A DNA stretch of 46,761 bases from Frankia sp. R82 (GTDB taxonomy: Bacteria > Actinomycetota > Actinomycetes > Frankiales > Frankiaceae): the NCBI RefSeq assembly GCF_023716925.1, contig NZ_JAMQQG010000031.1, positions 1-46,761 of the forward strand, given 5' to 3'. The position numbers and the translations under genes were made by a program. The notes beneath the pieces were generated by a model. It was not told where the DNA came from, did no database searches, and saw only the letters and a list, made by a program, of their open reading frames with translations. Numbering within the stretch: the stretch's first letter is position 1; each line of letters begins with the position of its first letter. Below, in pieces: positions 16,641-24,034 of this stretch.

Positions 16641-18155
16641 TCAGGCCTTCGGAAGCTCCAGGCGGGGGAAGATCGGCGTGGGTTCGGCCACCTGGTCGCC
16701 GCCGTCGCCGCACTGGGCGACGATCCGCGGGGCCGCCGCCGGCAGGAACGGGGTCAGGTGTGTCGCGATCTCCCGGCAGGTGGCGATCAGTTCCGCGAGG
16801 ACTGCGTCGAGGGCTGCGGGGGCCGCATCCTGTTTGCGTTCGGCCTTGGCGAGCTCCCAGGGGCGGGTGGCCTCGACGTAACGGTTGCCCTCGTCGCCGA
16901 TCGCCGTGATCGTCTCGGCGGCCCGGCGGTAGTCGAATGCGGTGAAGGCGGCGTCGATCGCGGCGGGAGCGTCCGCGCGGGCCCTGCGCAGCGCGGCGGC
17001 GTCCGGGTTGTCGGCGGCGACCGGCGGGATCACCCCGTCCCGGTAGCGCCGGACCATCGACACCGTGCGGTTCACCAGGTTTCCGATGTTGTTGGCGAGG
17101 TCCTCGTTGGCCCGGACGACCAGGCGCTCGGTGGTGTAATCGGTGTCGCCGCCACGGGCCACGTCGCGCAGCATCCACCAGCGCAGTGCCTCGGAGCCGA
17201 ACGCGGCGACGATGTCGGAGGGGTCCTCGGCGTTGCCGGCCGACTTGGAGATCTTCATGCCGTCGGCGGTCAGGTATTCGTGGACGAAGATGGTGTCCGG
17301 CAGCCGCACCCCGGCGGAGAGCAGCATCGCCGGCCAGTAGACGGCGTGGAAGCGGATGATGCCCTTGCCGATGACGTGCACCCGCGCGTCACTGCCTGTC
17401 CACCAGCGGTCGAAGCTCGCGTCGTCCGTGCCGTAGCCGGGGGCGGTGATGTAGTTGCCGAGCGCGTCGAACCAGACGTAGATGACCTGGTCCGGGTCAC
17501 CGGGCACGGGGATGCCCCAGCCGCGCGCCCGGGTCATGCTCCGCGAGGCGCTGAAGTCCTCCAACCCCGCCTCGATGAACGACAGCACCTCACGCTTGCG
17601 GGTGGCCGGCTCGATCCGCAGCCGGTCGGTGGAGATGAGCTCGTGCAGCTGGTCGGCGTAGCGGCTGAGCCGGAAGAACCAGTTGCTCTCCTCGACCAGG
17701 TCCGGGACGGTGCCGTGCTCCGGGCAGCGCCCGTCGATCAGCTCGTCCTCGCCGTAGAACTGCTCGCAGCCGACGCAGTACAGGCCCGCGTAGCTCTTGC
17801 GGTAGAAGTCGCCGGACTCGGCGCAGGCCGCCCACAGCTTCTCCACCCCGGGACGGTGCCGGGGGTCGGTGCTGGTCTTGATGAAGTCGTCGAAGGACAG
17901 GTTCAGCGGCTCGCGCAGGGAGATGAACCGGGCGGCGACCCGTTCGACGTACTCGACCGGGGTGATCCCCTCCGCCTCGGCACTCTGGACGTTCTTCAGC
18001 GCGTTGTCGTCGGTGCCGGTCTGCAGCCGGACCTCCTCGCCGCGCGCCCGCAGGTGCCGGGCGTAGGCATCGGTCTCGACGAGTTCCAGCGCGTGCCCCA
18101 CGTGCGGCTTGCCGTTGACGTACGGGATGGCCGTCGTCACGAAGTAGCGACCCAT
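16641..18155 (-). CDS. metG: Methionyl-tRNA synthetase
   Basis: A class I aminoacyl-tRNA synthetase that charges tRNA(Met), needed for all translation initiation. The 504-residue sequence has the HIGH-equivalent HVGH (residues 18-21, in VNGKPHVGHALELVETDAY), a CP domain with YCVGCEQFYGEDELIDGRCPEH, in which cysteines may bind zinc, the signature VIYVWFDALGNYIT, and the KMSKS-equivalent KISKS (301-305, in ADGMKISKSAGN). The anticodon-binding domain includes NRTVSMVRRYRDG. No C-terminal EMAP/Trbp111 domain is present. The gene is monocistronic on the minus strand, convergent with copA and divergent from the CDF exporter. No T-box or other leader was recognised in front of it. Confidence 0.96.
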   Translation of the reverse strand: MGRYFVTTAIPYVNGKPHVGHALELVETDAYARHLRARGEEVRLQTGTDDNALKNVQSAEAEGITPVEYVERVAARFISLREPLNLSFDDFIKTSTDPRHRPGVEKLWAACAESGDFYRKSYAGLYCVGCEQFYGEDELIDGRCPEHGTVPDLVEESNWFFRLSRYADQLHELISTDRLRIEPATRKREVLSFIEAGLEDFSASRSMTRARGWGIPVPGDPDQVIYVWFDALGNYITAPGYGTDDASFDRWWTGSDARVHVIGKGIIRFHAVYWPAMLLSAGVRLPDTIFVHEYLTADGMKISKSAGNAEDPSDIVAAFGSEALRWWMLRDVARGGDTDYTTERLVVRANEDLANNIGNLVNRTVSMVRRYRDGVIPPVAADNPDAAALRRARADAPAAIDAAFTAFDYRRAAETITAIGDEGNRYVEATRPWELAKAERKQDAAPAALDAVLAELIATCREIATHLTPFLPAAAPRIVAQCGDGGDQVAEPTPIFPRLELPKA

Positions 18156-18244
18156 CGGTTTCGGATCCTCCCGCCCCGCCGCAGCCCCGCCCGAGGAGGC
18201 TCCGCCGGGGCCTCATCGGTGGTCTGTCAGGACGCGCGCAAGAG

Positions 18245-18360
18245 GCCGGATGGCATGTGCATCAGCATCATCCGGCTGCTCGTCGCCTCGGCGTTGACCC
18301 GTGTCGTCGACACAGTCGAATCCTACGCCGCGCAGCGTGACACACAGGTGCGACAACCTG
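18245..18360. promoter_or_regulatory. Cluster of dyads in the metG / CDF divergent intergenic region
   Basis: Three inverted repeats occupy this divergent region. GCCGGATG (18245-18252) pairs with CATCCGGC (18269-18276). The near-palindrome GTGTCGTCGACAC lies at 18301-18313. CAGGT (18345-18349) pairs with ACCTG (18356-18360). Any could be an operator for the metal exporter at 18410; the last is closest to its start. No family-specific consensus was recognised. Confidence 0.35.
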
Positions 18361-18409
18361 GCAACTGCGATCATGCCGCATTGATCATTTTGGGTTACGG
18401 TTTCAGGCC

Positions 18410-19528
18410 ATGGGAGCCGCTCATCGCCACGGGCATGCGCACGGCCACGATCACGGCGGCCACGATCACGGCGGCCACGATCACGGCGGCCACGATCACG
18501 GCGGCCACGATCACGGCGGCCACGATCACGGCCGTTCCCGTTCGGACGGGTCGGCCCGAGGGTGGTCGCGGCTGCGCCACGGGCTCTCCGAGCTGGTCGG
18601 GGGACACCGTCACGACAGTGCCGACCAGATCGACGATGCGCTGGAGGCGGACGCGGCCGGGCGACGGGCGCTGCTGATCAGCTTCGGTGGTCTGGCGGTG
18701 ACCGCGGTCGTCCAGGCGGTCGTGGTGGTGCTGTCGGGATCGGTGGCGCTGCTCGGCGACACGCTGCACAACGTCGCCGACGCGCTGACGGCGGTGCCGC
18801 TGCTGATCGCGTTCACGGTGGCCCGCCGCCCGGCGACCAACCGGTTCACCTACGGCTACGGACGGGCGGAGGATCTGGCCGGCCTCGCGGTCCTGGCGAT
18901 GATCACGCTGTCGAGTGCGGTCGCGGCCTGGGCGGCGATCGAGCGGCTGCTGCATCCCCGGCACATCGACCAGCTCGGCGCGGTGGCCGCCGCCGGGCTC
19001 GTCGGGTTCGTCGGCAACGAGATCGTGGCCCGCTACCGGATCGAGGTGGGCCGGCGGATCGGATCGGCGGCGCTGGTCGCCGACGGGCTGCACGCCCGCA
19101 CCGACGGGTTCACCAGCCTCGCGGTGCTGCTCGGCGCCGCCGGGGTGGCCGTCGGCCGGGGTTGGGCGGACCCGGCGATCGGCCTGGTGATCACTGTGGC
19201 GATCCTCGGGGTGCTGCGTTCGGCCGCCCGAGCGGTCGGGGCGCGGCTGATGGACGCCGTCGATCCGGAAATCGTCGCCGAGGCCACCCGCACCCTGTTA
19301 CACACTCCGGGGATCGAGGCGGTCCGCGAGCTGCGGGTGCGCTGGATCGGCCACACCCTGCGGGCCGAGGCCGACGTCATGGTGGACGCGGGCCTGACCC
19401 TGGTCGCCGCCCACGATGTCGCGCATGCCGCGGAGGCCCACCTGCTGCGTCACCTGCGCCGGCTGTCCGCCGTGACCATCCACACCAGTCCGGTCCACCG
19501 ACCTCCGGGCGCGGTAACCACCGCCTGA
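18410..19528 (+). CDS. Cation diffusion facilitator (CDF) metal exporter with His-rich repeat N-terminus
   Basis: The 372-residue protein probably exports Zn2+ or a similar divalent metal by proton antiport. After an N-terminal stretch of HDHGG repeats (encoded at 18446-18532) come six transmembrane segments. Metal site A is built from HNVAD (TM2, in LLGDTLHNVADALT) and HARTD (TM5, in VADGLHARTDGFTS), the H-x3-D pair of zinc-type members. The cytoplasmic domain contains VDPEIVAEATRTLLHTPGIEAV and ends with the conserved VTIHTSP. The spacing HNVAD/TYGYGRAEDLAGL resembles DmeF/CzcD-like members. Metal specificity cannot be fixed from sequence. The start ATG at 18410 begins MGAAHRHGHAHGHDHG. Confidence 0.92.
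   Translation: MGAAHRHGHAHGHDHGGHDHGGHDHGGHDHGGHDHGGHDHGRSRSDGSARGWSRLRHGLSELVGGHRHDSADQIDDALEADAAGRRALLISFGGLAVTAVVQAVVVVLSGSVALLGDTLHNVADALTAVPLLIAFTVARRPATNRFTYGYGRAEDLAGLAVLAMITLSSAVAAWAAIERLLHPRHIDQLGAVAAAGLVGFVGNEIVARYRIEVGRRIGSAALVADGLHARTDGFTSLAVLLGAAGVAVGRGWADPAIGLVITVAILGVLRSAARAVGARLMDAVDPEIVAEATRTLLHTPGIEAVRELRVRWIGHTLRAEADVMVDAGLTLVAAHDVAHAAEAHLLRHLRRLSAVTIHTSPVHRPPGAVTTA
18446..18532. repeat. 15-bp tandem repeat coding for HDHGG in the CDF gene
   Basis: CACGATCACGGCGGC is present in five perfect consecutive copies (18446-18520), followed by a sixth copy that diverges after 12 bases. The unit is a multiple of three, so copy-number change would alter the number of His ligands without a frameshift. 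The absence of any synonymous change suggests recent expansion or gene conversion. Confidence 0.95.
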
Positions 19529-19549
19529 AAGACGGCCCGAAAGAATCTC

Positions 19550-19680
19550 GCGGAGGTGTCCTCGGTCGAGGACGCCGTGCGGGACGCGCCGATCAGAGCG
19601 CCGGAAGCCTGGCCGGTCACGCTCGCCTGGCACAGGTTCCGTTCGCCGCCCGGACCTGTCGGGCCGGATTCGAACGCGTC
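19550..19680 (+). pseudogene. Fragment of an ECF42-type sigma factor gene
   Basis: The frame starting near 19550 reads SSVEDAVRDAPIRAPEAW then PVTLAWHRFRS. This parallels ASAEDAVQDALIRALETW and LVTAAWRRFLD in the intact ECF42 gene at 24035, with the intervening PADPPRDPKGW lost. The DNA is also alike (gaggacgccgtg, then gacgcg). Nothing upstream or downstream of the fragment continues the similarity convincingly. It lies between the CDF exporter and a lipoprotein gene and looks like debris from a second YCII/ECF42 locus or a partial duplication. Confidence 0.6.
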
Positions 19681-19800
19681 TCACATCCGCCGCGGAAACA
19701 GCTCACATGCCGGGTTGGTGTTGTTGGTCCACAGCTGCCGGTCGACTCCCGGCGGGCGTCCCGACCATCTCCCACCTCCCGAGGCAGGTACCCCGTTCTC

Positions 19801-20412
19801 ATGAGTCAGCCCACATATCCGACGATTGCGCCGGTATCACTGCGCGGGGTACTGGCGGCGGCTGCCACGATCGGCATGGTGCTGCTCGGTCTCACGGCCT
19901 GCCAGGTCGGCGCCGCGCCGACGGCTGCCGCGCCGACAACCACTGCAAACCCATCGACCCTGCCGTCCTCATCGACCCTGCCGTCCTCATCGTCGCTGCC
20001 GCCCCCGGCGTCAGCCTCGGCCGTCGCCGAGGCATCCGCCGAGGCCGTCGGACAAGGGCCCGGAGGGCCTGGGTCCCTGACCGTCGCCATCACCTCTCCG
20101 GTAGCGATCTCGGGCCACGTCGACACGGCGGTGACCTGTCAGACGGCGGGTGCCCGCTACGTCGCCTCGGCCGAGGGCGTGGTGCACGGCTATTCGGTCT
20201 CCGACCTGGTACGGGTTGCCGGCTATCACGGGCCGGGGACCTATCGGGCCGCGGTCACCGTGACGGTGACCGGGCCGGGCACGAACGACCGGGTGAGTGC
20301 CGTCCCGGCGACCGCGCAGGTCACCGACACCGGCGGCGACGTGACGTTCGTGGCGCGGACTGCGGCCGGTCGGACCCTCGCCGGTGCGATCACGTGGGCC
20401 TGCTCGGCATGA
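19801..20412 (+). CDS. Predicted lipoprotein of unknown function
   Basis: The 203-residue protein has a signal peptide with a lipobox, LLGLTAC (lipidated Cys near residue 34). A Thr/Pro/Ser spacer with two repeats of LPSSSSLP-like sequence follows, then a small beta-rich domain with LTVAITSPVAISGHVDTAVTC, GTYRAAVTVTVTGPGTND and GDVTFVARTAAGRTLAGAITWACSA. The pattern suggests an Ig-like or sandwich fold with a Cys-Cys pair (VTC and WAC). I do not recognise the family; such short lipoproteins are common in actinobacterial envelopes. The ATG at 19801 is 28 bases upstream of the DUF2993 gene's region and probably co-transcribed with it. The frame continues open upstream only by chance. Confidence 0.7.
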   Translation: MSQPTYPTIAPVSLRGVLAAAATIGMVLLGLTACQVGAAPTAAAPTTTANPSTLPSSSTLPSSSSLPPPASASAVAEASAEAVGQGPGGPGSLTVAITSPVAISGHVDTAVTCQTAGARYVASAEGVVHGYSVSDLVRVAGYHGPGTYRAAVTVTVTGPGTNDRVSAVPATAQVTDTGGDVTFVARTAAGRTLAGAITWACSA

Positions 20413-20439
20413 TCGGCCGGCCGATCCGATCGGCGCGCC

Positions 20440-21171
20440 ATGCGATCTGACAACCGCCGACCTGGTGCTGCGGCGTGGGAAGGCCGGCGACGGCGGCCTC
20501 GGTGGTGGTGGCTGGCGGGCATTCTCGTGGTCCTTCTCCTTGTCCTGTCGGTGGCCGATCGGCTGCTGGTCGGCGTGGTCGAGCGCCGCATGACCGGGCG
20601 GCTGGCCTGCCTGGGAGCCCTGACCGGCGCCCGGGCGGTACACATCCACGGCTTCCCGTTCCTGACCCAGATCGCCACCGGCCATGTCGGGACGGTGACG
20701 ATGACGGCCGACGGCGTCCGGGGCGCCAGCAGCCTGGCCGGCCTTGCGGTGACCTTCCACGATCTTCGTCTGCCGCCCCTGTCCGGACTGGTCGGCCGGC
20801 CGTCTCCGACCGCGATCACGGTCGGCTCGGTCACCATCAGAACCACGTTCCGACCCGATTCCCGCGGGCCGCTGCTCGCCGCTGTGCCCCCCCGGCTGTC
20901 CGGACCGCTCACGGCGGTTGACGCCACGGGACGGGTACGGCGCGTGGGGGTGCTGCCGGGAGCACCGCCCTTTCCGATCCACGTTGACGCCGTCCGGCCG
21001 GTTCCCGGTGGCCTGCAGGTCACGCTGTCTGCCTCCGGCGCCGCGCTCAAAACCGCGATGGTTCGGTTCGGTTCGGGCTGCGCGTCCGCGTCCAGCGCGT
21101 CCGTGCTCACCACGATCGGCCATGGTGCCCAGCGGGTCCGTGTAACCGCCCCGGCGGGACGCGATGGCTGA
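20440..21171 (+). CDS. DUF2993 (LmeA-like) phospholipid-binding domain protein
   Basis: The 243-residue protein has an N-terminal membrane anchor (about residues 23-43, WWWLAGILVVLLLVLSVADRLL). The DUF2993 pattern follows: VERRMTGRLACLGALTGARAVHIHGFPFLTQIATGHVGTVTMTADGV, where the HGFPFLTQ motif is typical, then repeated beta-strand units up to VTLSASGAAL. In mycobacteria the family member LmeA is an envelope protein that binds phosphoinositides and supports lipomannan maturation, so a cell-envelope role is likely but unproven. It lies 27 bases after the lipoprotein gene and overlaps the far end of the next gene's longest open frame. Confidence 0.82.
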   Translation: MRSDNRRPGAAAWEGRRRRPRWWWLAGILVVLLLVLSVADRLLVGVVERRMTGRLACLGALTGARAVHIHGFPFLTQIATGHVGTVTMTADGVRGASSLAGLAVTFHDLRLPPLSGLVGRPSPTAITVGSVTIRTTFRPDSRGPLLAAVPPRLSGPLTAVDATGRVRRVGVLPGAPPFPIHVDAVRPVPGGLQVTLSASGAALKTAMVRFGSGCASASSASVLTTIGHGAQRVRVTAPAGRDG

Positions 21172-21190
21172 GAACGCAGGAGAGGCGAAC

Positions 21191-21805
21191 ATGGTGATCT
21201 CCGGTACCCCACCGGCCACCTCATCGCAGGGCGACCCGGCCCCGACCTCCCGTGCCGGCGTCGGCAGGCCCGACGCCGGGGCCGGACCGAGTCGCCCTCG
21301 TCTGCAGCGGCTGCTCATGGTGGCCGCCGCCGTGGTGGTTCTGCGCGGAACACAGGCAGTGGTCGCGGTGGTGACCGTCGTTGTGATCGCGACGGCGCAC
21401 CTCCGCCAGCCGATGCCGCAGCTGCACGTCGTGCGCCTGACCGAGGTCGAACTCCGGCCGCTGACCCCGCTGACGGCCCTGGTCATGGTGGCCGTCAGCG
21501 CGACCGTGACCATCGTGTTGCTCCGATGCCGCCGGACACTCACGGCGTTCGCGGCGGTGAAGGCGTTCGCCCTCCTGGTGGCGGCGGTGATCACCGGTGC
21601 GCTCGCCGCCGGCCCGGGAGCGGTTCGGCTGGCTGTCGCCGGGTGCGGCGTGAGTCTGGCCGTTCTCATGTGGCCGGCGGTTCGTCGTGCCGCCGTCGCT
21701 GTGCTGACCGCGGTCGGTCTGCCCCATCCTGCCGGTCGGCTGGCCGACCTTGCCCTTGCCGCGAAGATCGGGCTGCTCGTCGCCCTGGTCGTCCTTCTCC
21801 CGTAA
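21191..21805 (+). CDS. Small multi-pass membrane protein of unknown function
   Basis: The 204-residue protein has four or five predicted transmembrane helices (LLMVAAAVVVLRGTQAVVAVVTVVVIA, LTALVMVAVSATVTIVLL, FALLVAAVITGALAAG, VAGCGVSLAVLMW, KIGLLVALVVLLP) and a short Pro/Ser-rich cytoplasmic N-terminus. No family was recognised. The ATG at 21191 is preferred over 21164 because AGGAGAGG lies 5 bases upstream of it. It follows the DUF2993 gene closely and precedes a P450, so the four genes 19801-23425 may form one operon. Confidence 0.7.
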   Translation: MVISGTPPATSSQGDPAPTSRAGVGRPDAGAGPSRPRLQRLLMVAAAVVVLRGTQAVVAVVTVVVIATAHLRQPMPQLHVVRLTEVELRPLTPLTALVMVAVSATVTIVLLRCRRTLTAFAAVKAFALLVAAVITGALAAGPGAVRLAVAGCGVSLAVLMWPAVRRAAVAVLTAVGLPHPAGRLADLALAAKIGLLVALVVLLP

Positions 21806-21886
21806 AGCACATCTCCCAGCGGGCACGCCACCCGTCATCGTCGCGGCGTGCCCGTCCGTTCCGCCTCTCGTGTGGAAGGAACTCCG

Positions 21887-23425
21887 ATGAGTCGAGACTC
21901 CCAGCCTCCGTCCGCCACCATCTCGTCGTTGCCGGCCCGCCGGCCCGCCCGCCTGCCGGCCCGTGGCGGCGCGGGTGGCCAGACTCCGGGCCCGGCCGTC
22001 GGGCCGGTGGAGGCGATCCGGCGACTGCGAGCCGATCCGCTCGGCCGGCTCACCGAGCTGGGCCGTGAGCACGGTCCGGTGGCGCGGGTGGCGAGCTGGC
22101 CGGTGTCGGCCTACCTGGTCACCGATCCGGCCGCGATCGCGGATGCTCTGGTCAGTGGACACCGGGCCTATGCCAAGGGATCCGTGCGGCAGGGGCCTGG
22201 CGGTCGGCGGACGGTGGTGCAGCCGCTGACGCTGCTGCTCGGCCAGGGGCTGCTCACCAGCGCCGGAGAGGTGCACCGGCAACAGCGTCGGCTGATCCAG
22301 CCGCTGTTCCACAAACAGCGGATCGCCGGCTACGCGGACACCTTCGCCGCGGTCGCCGAGAAGACGGCGGATGGCTGGCGGGATGGCCAACGCCTTGACG
22401 TGCATGCCGAGATGACCGAGATGACGTTGGCGATCGTCGCCCGGACGCTGTTCGATGTCGATCTCGACAGCGAGGTCGTCGAGATCGTCCGCACCGCTCT
22501 GGACCTGGCGATGCCGGCCGCGCGGCGCGCTTCGCTTCCCGGCTTCGCGACCATGGAGCGACTGCCGACGCGGGCGTCGCGGCGTCGCCGGGTGGCCCTG
22601 ACGGCGCTGGACCGCTCCATCCACGACATGATCGCGGCTCGGCGCGCGGCCGGTACGACCGGTGGCGACCTGCTGTCGCTGCTGCTGAGCGCCCGAGATC
22701 CCGACACCGGGGCGCCGATGGGCGACAGCCAGATCCGCGACGAGGCGCTTACCCTGCTACTCGCCGGCCACGAAACCACCGCCAACGCGCTGGCCTGGAC
22801 GTTTCACCTGCTGGGCGGCAACCAGGAGGTCCTGACGAGGCTGCAGGCCGAGCTCGACCAGGTGCTGGCCGGCCGCCGTCCCACCATCGATGATCTGACC
22901 CGGTTGCCCTACAGCAACGCCGTCCTGACCGAGGCGATGCGGCTCTACCCGCCGGTGTGGGCGATGGGCCGCCACCTCGTCGAGGACCGTGAGGTCGCGG
23001 GCGCTCGACTGCCGGCCGGTGCCACCCTTATCTTCAGCCAGTGGGTGGTGCACCGCGACGAACGCTGGTGGCCGCACCCGGAACGCTTCGATCCCGGCCG
23101 CTGGATCCACTCCGACTCGGCGCCCGTCGCCTCCACCGCCTTCGTCTCCCCGGCTGTCTCCCCGGCCGGTTCGCCGACGCGGCCCCGCTTCGCCTACTTC
23201 CCGTTCGGCGGCGGCCCCCGCCAGTGCATCGGCAACAGCTTCGCCCTGGCCGAAGGCGTTCTCGCCCTGGCCAGCATCGTTCGGAGCTGGTCGTTCACCC
23301 CGGTGCCAGGGGTGGACATCGTGCCGCAGCCCCAGGTCACGCTGCGTCCCAGGGACGGCCTGCCCATGGTCGCCCGTCGCAGGAGCCCGGGGACTCCGCC
23401 CGGACCCGGCGGGGCGGCCGCCTGA
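21887..23425 (+). CDS. Cytochrome P450
   Basis: The 512-residue haem monooxygenase has every P450 landmark. The I-helix oxygen-binding motif is AGHETT (from Ala293), the ExxR pair is Glu349-Ala-Met-Arg, a PERFDPGRW meander follows, and the haem-ligand loop is FGGGPRQCIGN with Cys447. The sequence style (LGREHGPVARV, GQGLLTSAGEVHRQQRRLIQPLFHKQRI, AVLTEAMRLYPPVW) is that of CYP4/CYP102-like bacterial class members rather than the macrolide-type CYP105/107 group. Substrate unknown. The ATG at 21887 has GGAAGGA 6 bases upstream. No ferredoxin or reductase gene is adjacent, so electrons must come from elsewhere. A strong hairpin follows the stop. Confidence 0.9.
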   Translation: MSRDSQPPSATISSLPARRPARLPARGGAGGQTPGPAVGPVEAIRRLRADPLGRLTELGREHGPVARVASWPVSAYLVTDPAAIADALVSGHRAYAKGSVRQGPGGRRTVVQPLTLLLGQGLLTSAGEVHRQQRRLIQPLFHKQRIAGYADTFAAVAEKTADGWRDGQRLDVHAEMTEMTLAIVARTLFDVDLDSEVVEIVRTALDLAMPAARRASLPGFATMERLPTRASRRRRVALTALDRSIHDMIAARRAAGTTGGDLLSLLLSARDPDTGAPMGDSQIRDEALTLLLAGHETTANALAWTFHLLGGNQEVLTRLQAELDQVLAGRRPTIDDLTRLPYSNAVLTEAMRLYPPVWAMGRHLVEDREVAGARLPAGATLIFSQWVVHRDERWWPHPERFDPGRWIHSDSAPVASTAFVSPAVSPAGSPTRPRFAYFPFGGGPRQCIGNSFALAEGVLALASIVRSWSFTPVPGVDIVPQPQVTLRPRDGLPMVARRRSPGTPPGPGGAAA

Positions 23426-23438
23426 GGCCGCCAGCACG

Positions 23439-23460
23439 GCCGGCGTCCCACGACGCCGGC
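23439..23460. terminator. Terminator hairpin after the P450 gene
   Basis: GCCGGCGTC (23439-23447) pairs perfectly with GACGCCGGC (23452-23460) around a four-base loop CCAC, 13 bases after the P450 stop at 23425. Confidence 0.75.
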
Positions 23461-23517
23461 GGGCGGTCGCCGCCGCAAGGAGCGTCGAGAGGATCTCCCG
23501 GAAAATCTGCGCGTCGA

Positions 23518-23545
23518 TGTCGAGAACGCGGGGGTCGGCTCCGTC
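23518..23545 (+). promoter_or_regulatory. Candidate ECF42-dependent promoter for the YCII-ECF42 pair
   Basis: TGTCGA (23518-23523) and CGTC (23542-23545) are separated by 18 bases. Together they fit the -35 TGTCGA / -10 CG(A/T)C motif described for ECF42 promoters in Streptomyces, as I recall it. The site lies about 50 bases upstream of the YCII start, which would make the pair autoregulated. Confidence 0.55.
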
Positions 23546-23596
23546 CCTGGAGCATGAGTGGCCACGACGGCCATGCGACACCCACGGAGGATCATC

Positions 23597-24004
23597 GTGA
23601 AGTACCTGCTGCTCAAGCACTACCGCGGTGGCCCGACCCCGATCGTCGACCATGCTCCGATGGACCGGTGGACGCCGTCCGAGGTCGACGCGCACATCCG
23701 GTACATGCGGGATTTCGCCGCCGGTCTGAAGCGGACGGGAGAGTTCGTCGGCGAACTGGCACTCTCACCCGAGGGCGCCTTCGTCCGGACTGACGGGCCG
23801 GGGCGTCCGGTGGTGACCGACGGCCCGTTCGCCGAGACCAAGGACCTCGTAGCCGGCTGGATGATCATCGATGTGGAGTCCTGGGACCGCGCGGTGCAGC
23901 TCGCCGGGGAGCTGTCCGCCGCTCCCGGCCCGGGAGGTGGGCCGATCCACGAATGGCTCGAGGTCCGGCCGTTGCTCACCGCGCCGCCCACCGTCACCGA
24001 ATGA
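23597..24004 (+). CDS. YCII-related DGPF-domain protein
   Basis: The 135-residue protein has the DGPF signature in VVTDGPFAETKDLVAGWMIIDVESWDRAVQLAGEL, preceded by the typical KYLLLKHYRGG start and GELALSPEG. DGPF/YCII proteins are the conserved genomic partners of ECF42 sigma factors; their biochemical role is unsettled. The GTG at 23597 is chosen because GGAGG lies six bases upstream and the homology begins at its second codon, although the frame is open from 23558. The ECF42 gene follows directly. Confidence 0.9.
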   Translation: MKYLLLKHYRGGPTPIVDHAPMDRWTPSEVDAHIRYMRDFAAGLKRTGEFVGELALSPEGAFVRTDGPGRPVVTDGPFAETKDLVAGWMIIDVESWDRAVQLAGELSAAPGPGGGPIHEWLEVRPLLTAPPTVTE

Positions 24005-24034
24005 TCAGGAATGCCGAGTGATCAGGAGTGCCAA

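Noticed and set aside
18156-18244. Possible riboswitch or T-box in front of metG
   Set aside because: The leader is short, no specifier loop or T-box sequence (TGGNACCGCG) could be found, and no SAM riboswitch core was recognised.
18446-18532. CRISPR-like array
   Set aside because: The 15-bp units are directly adjacent with no spacers and encode His repeats in frame with a transporter.
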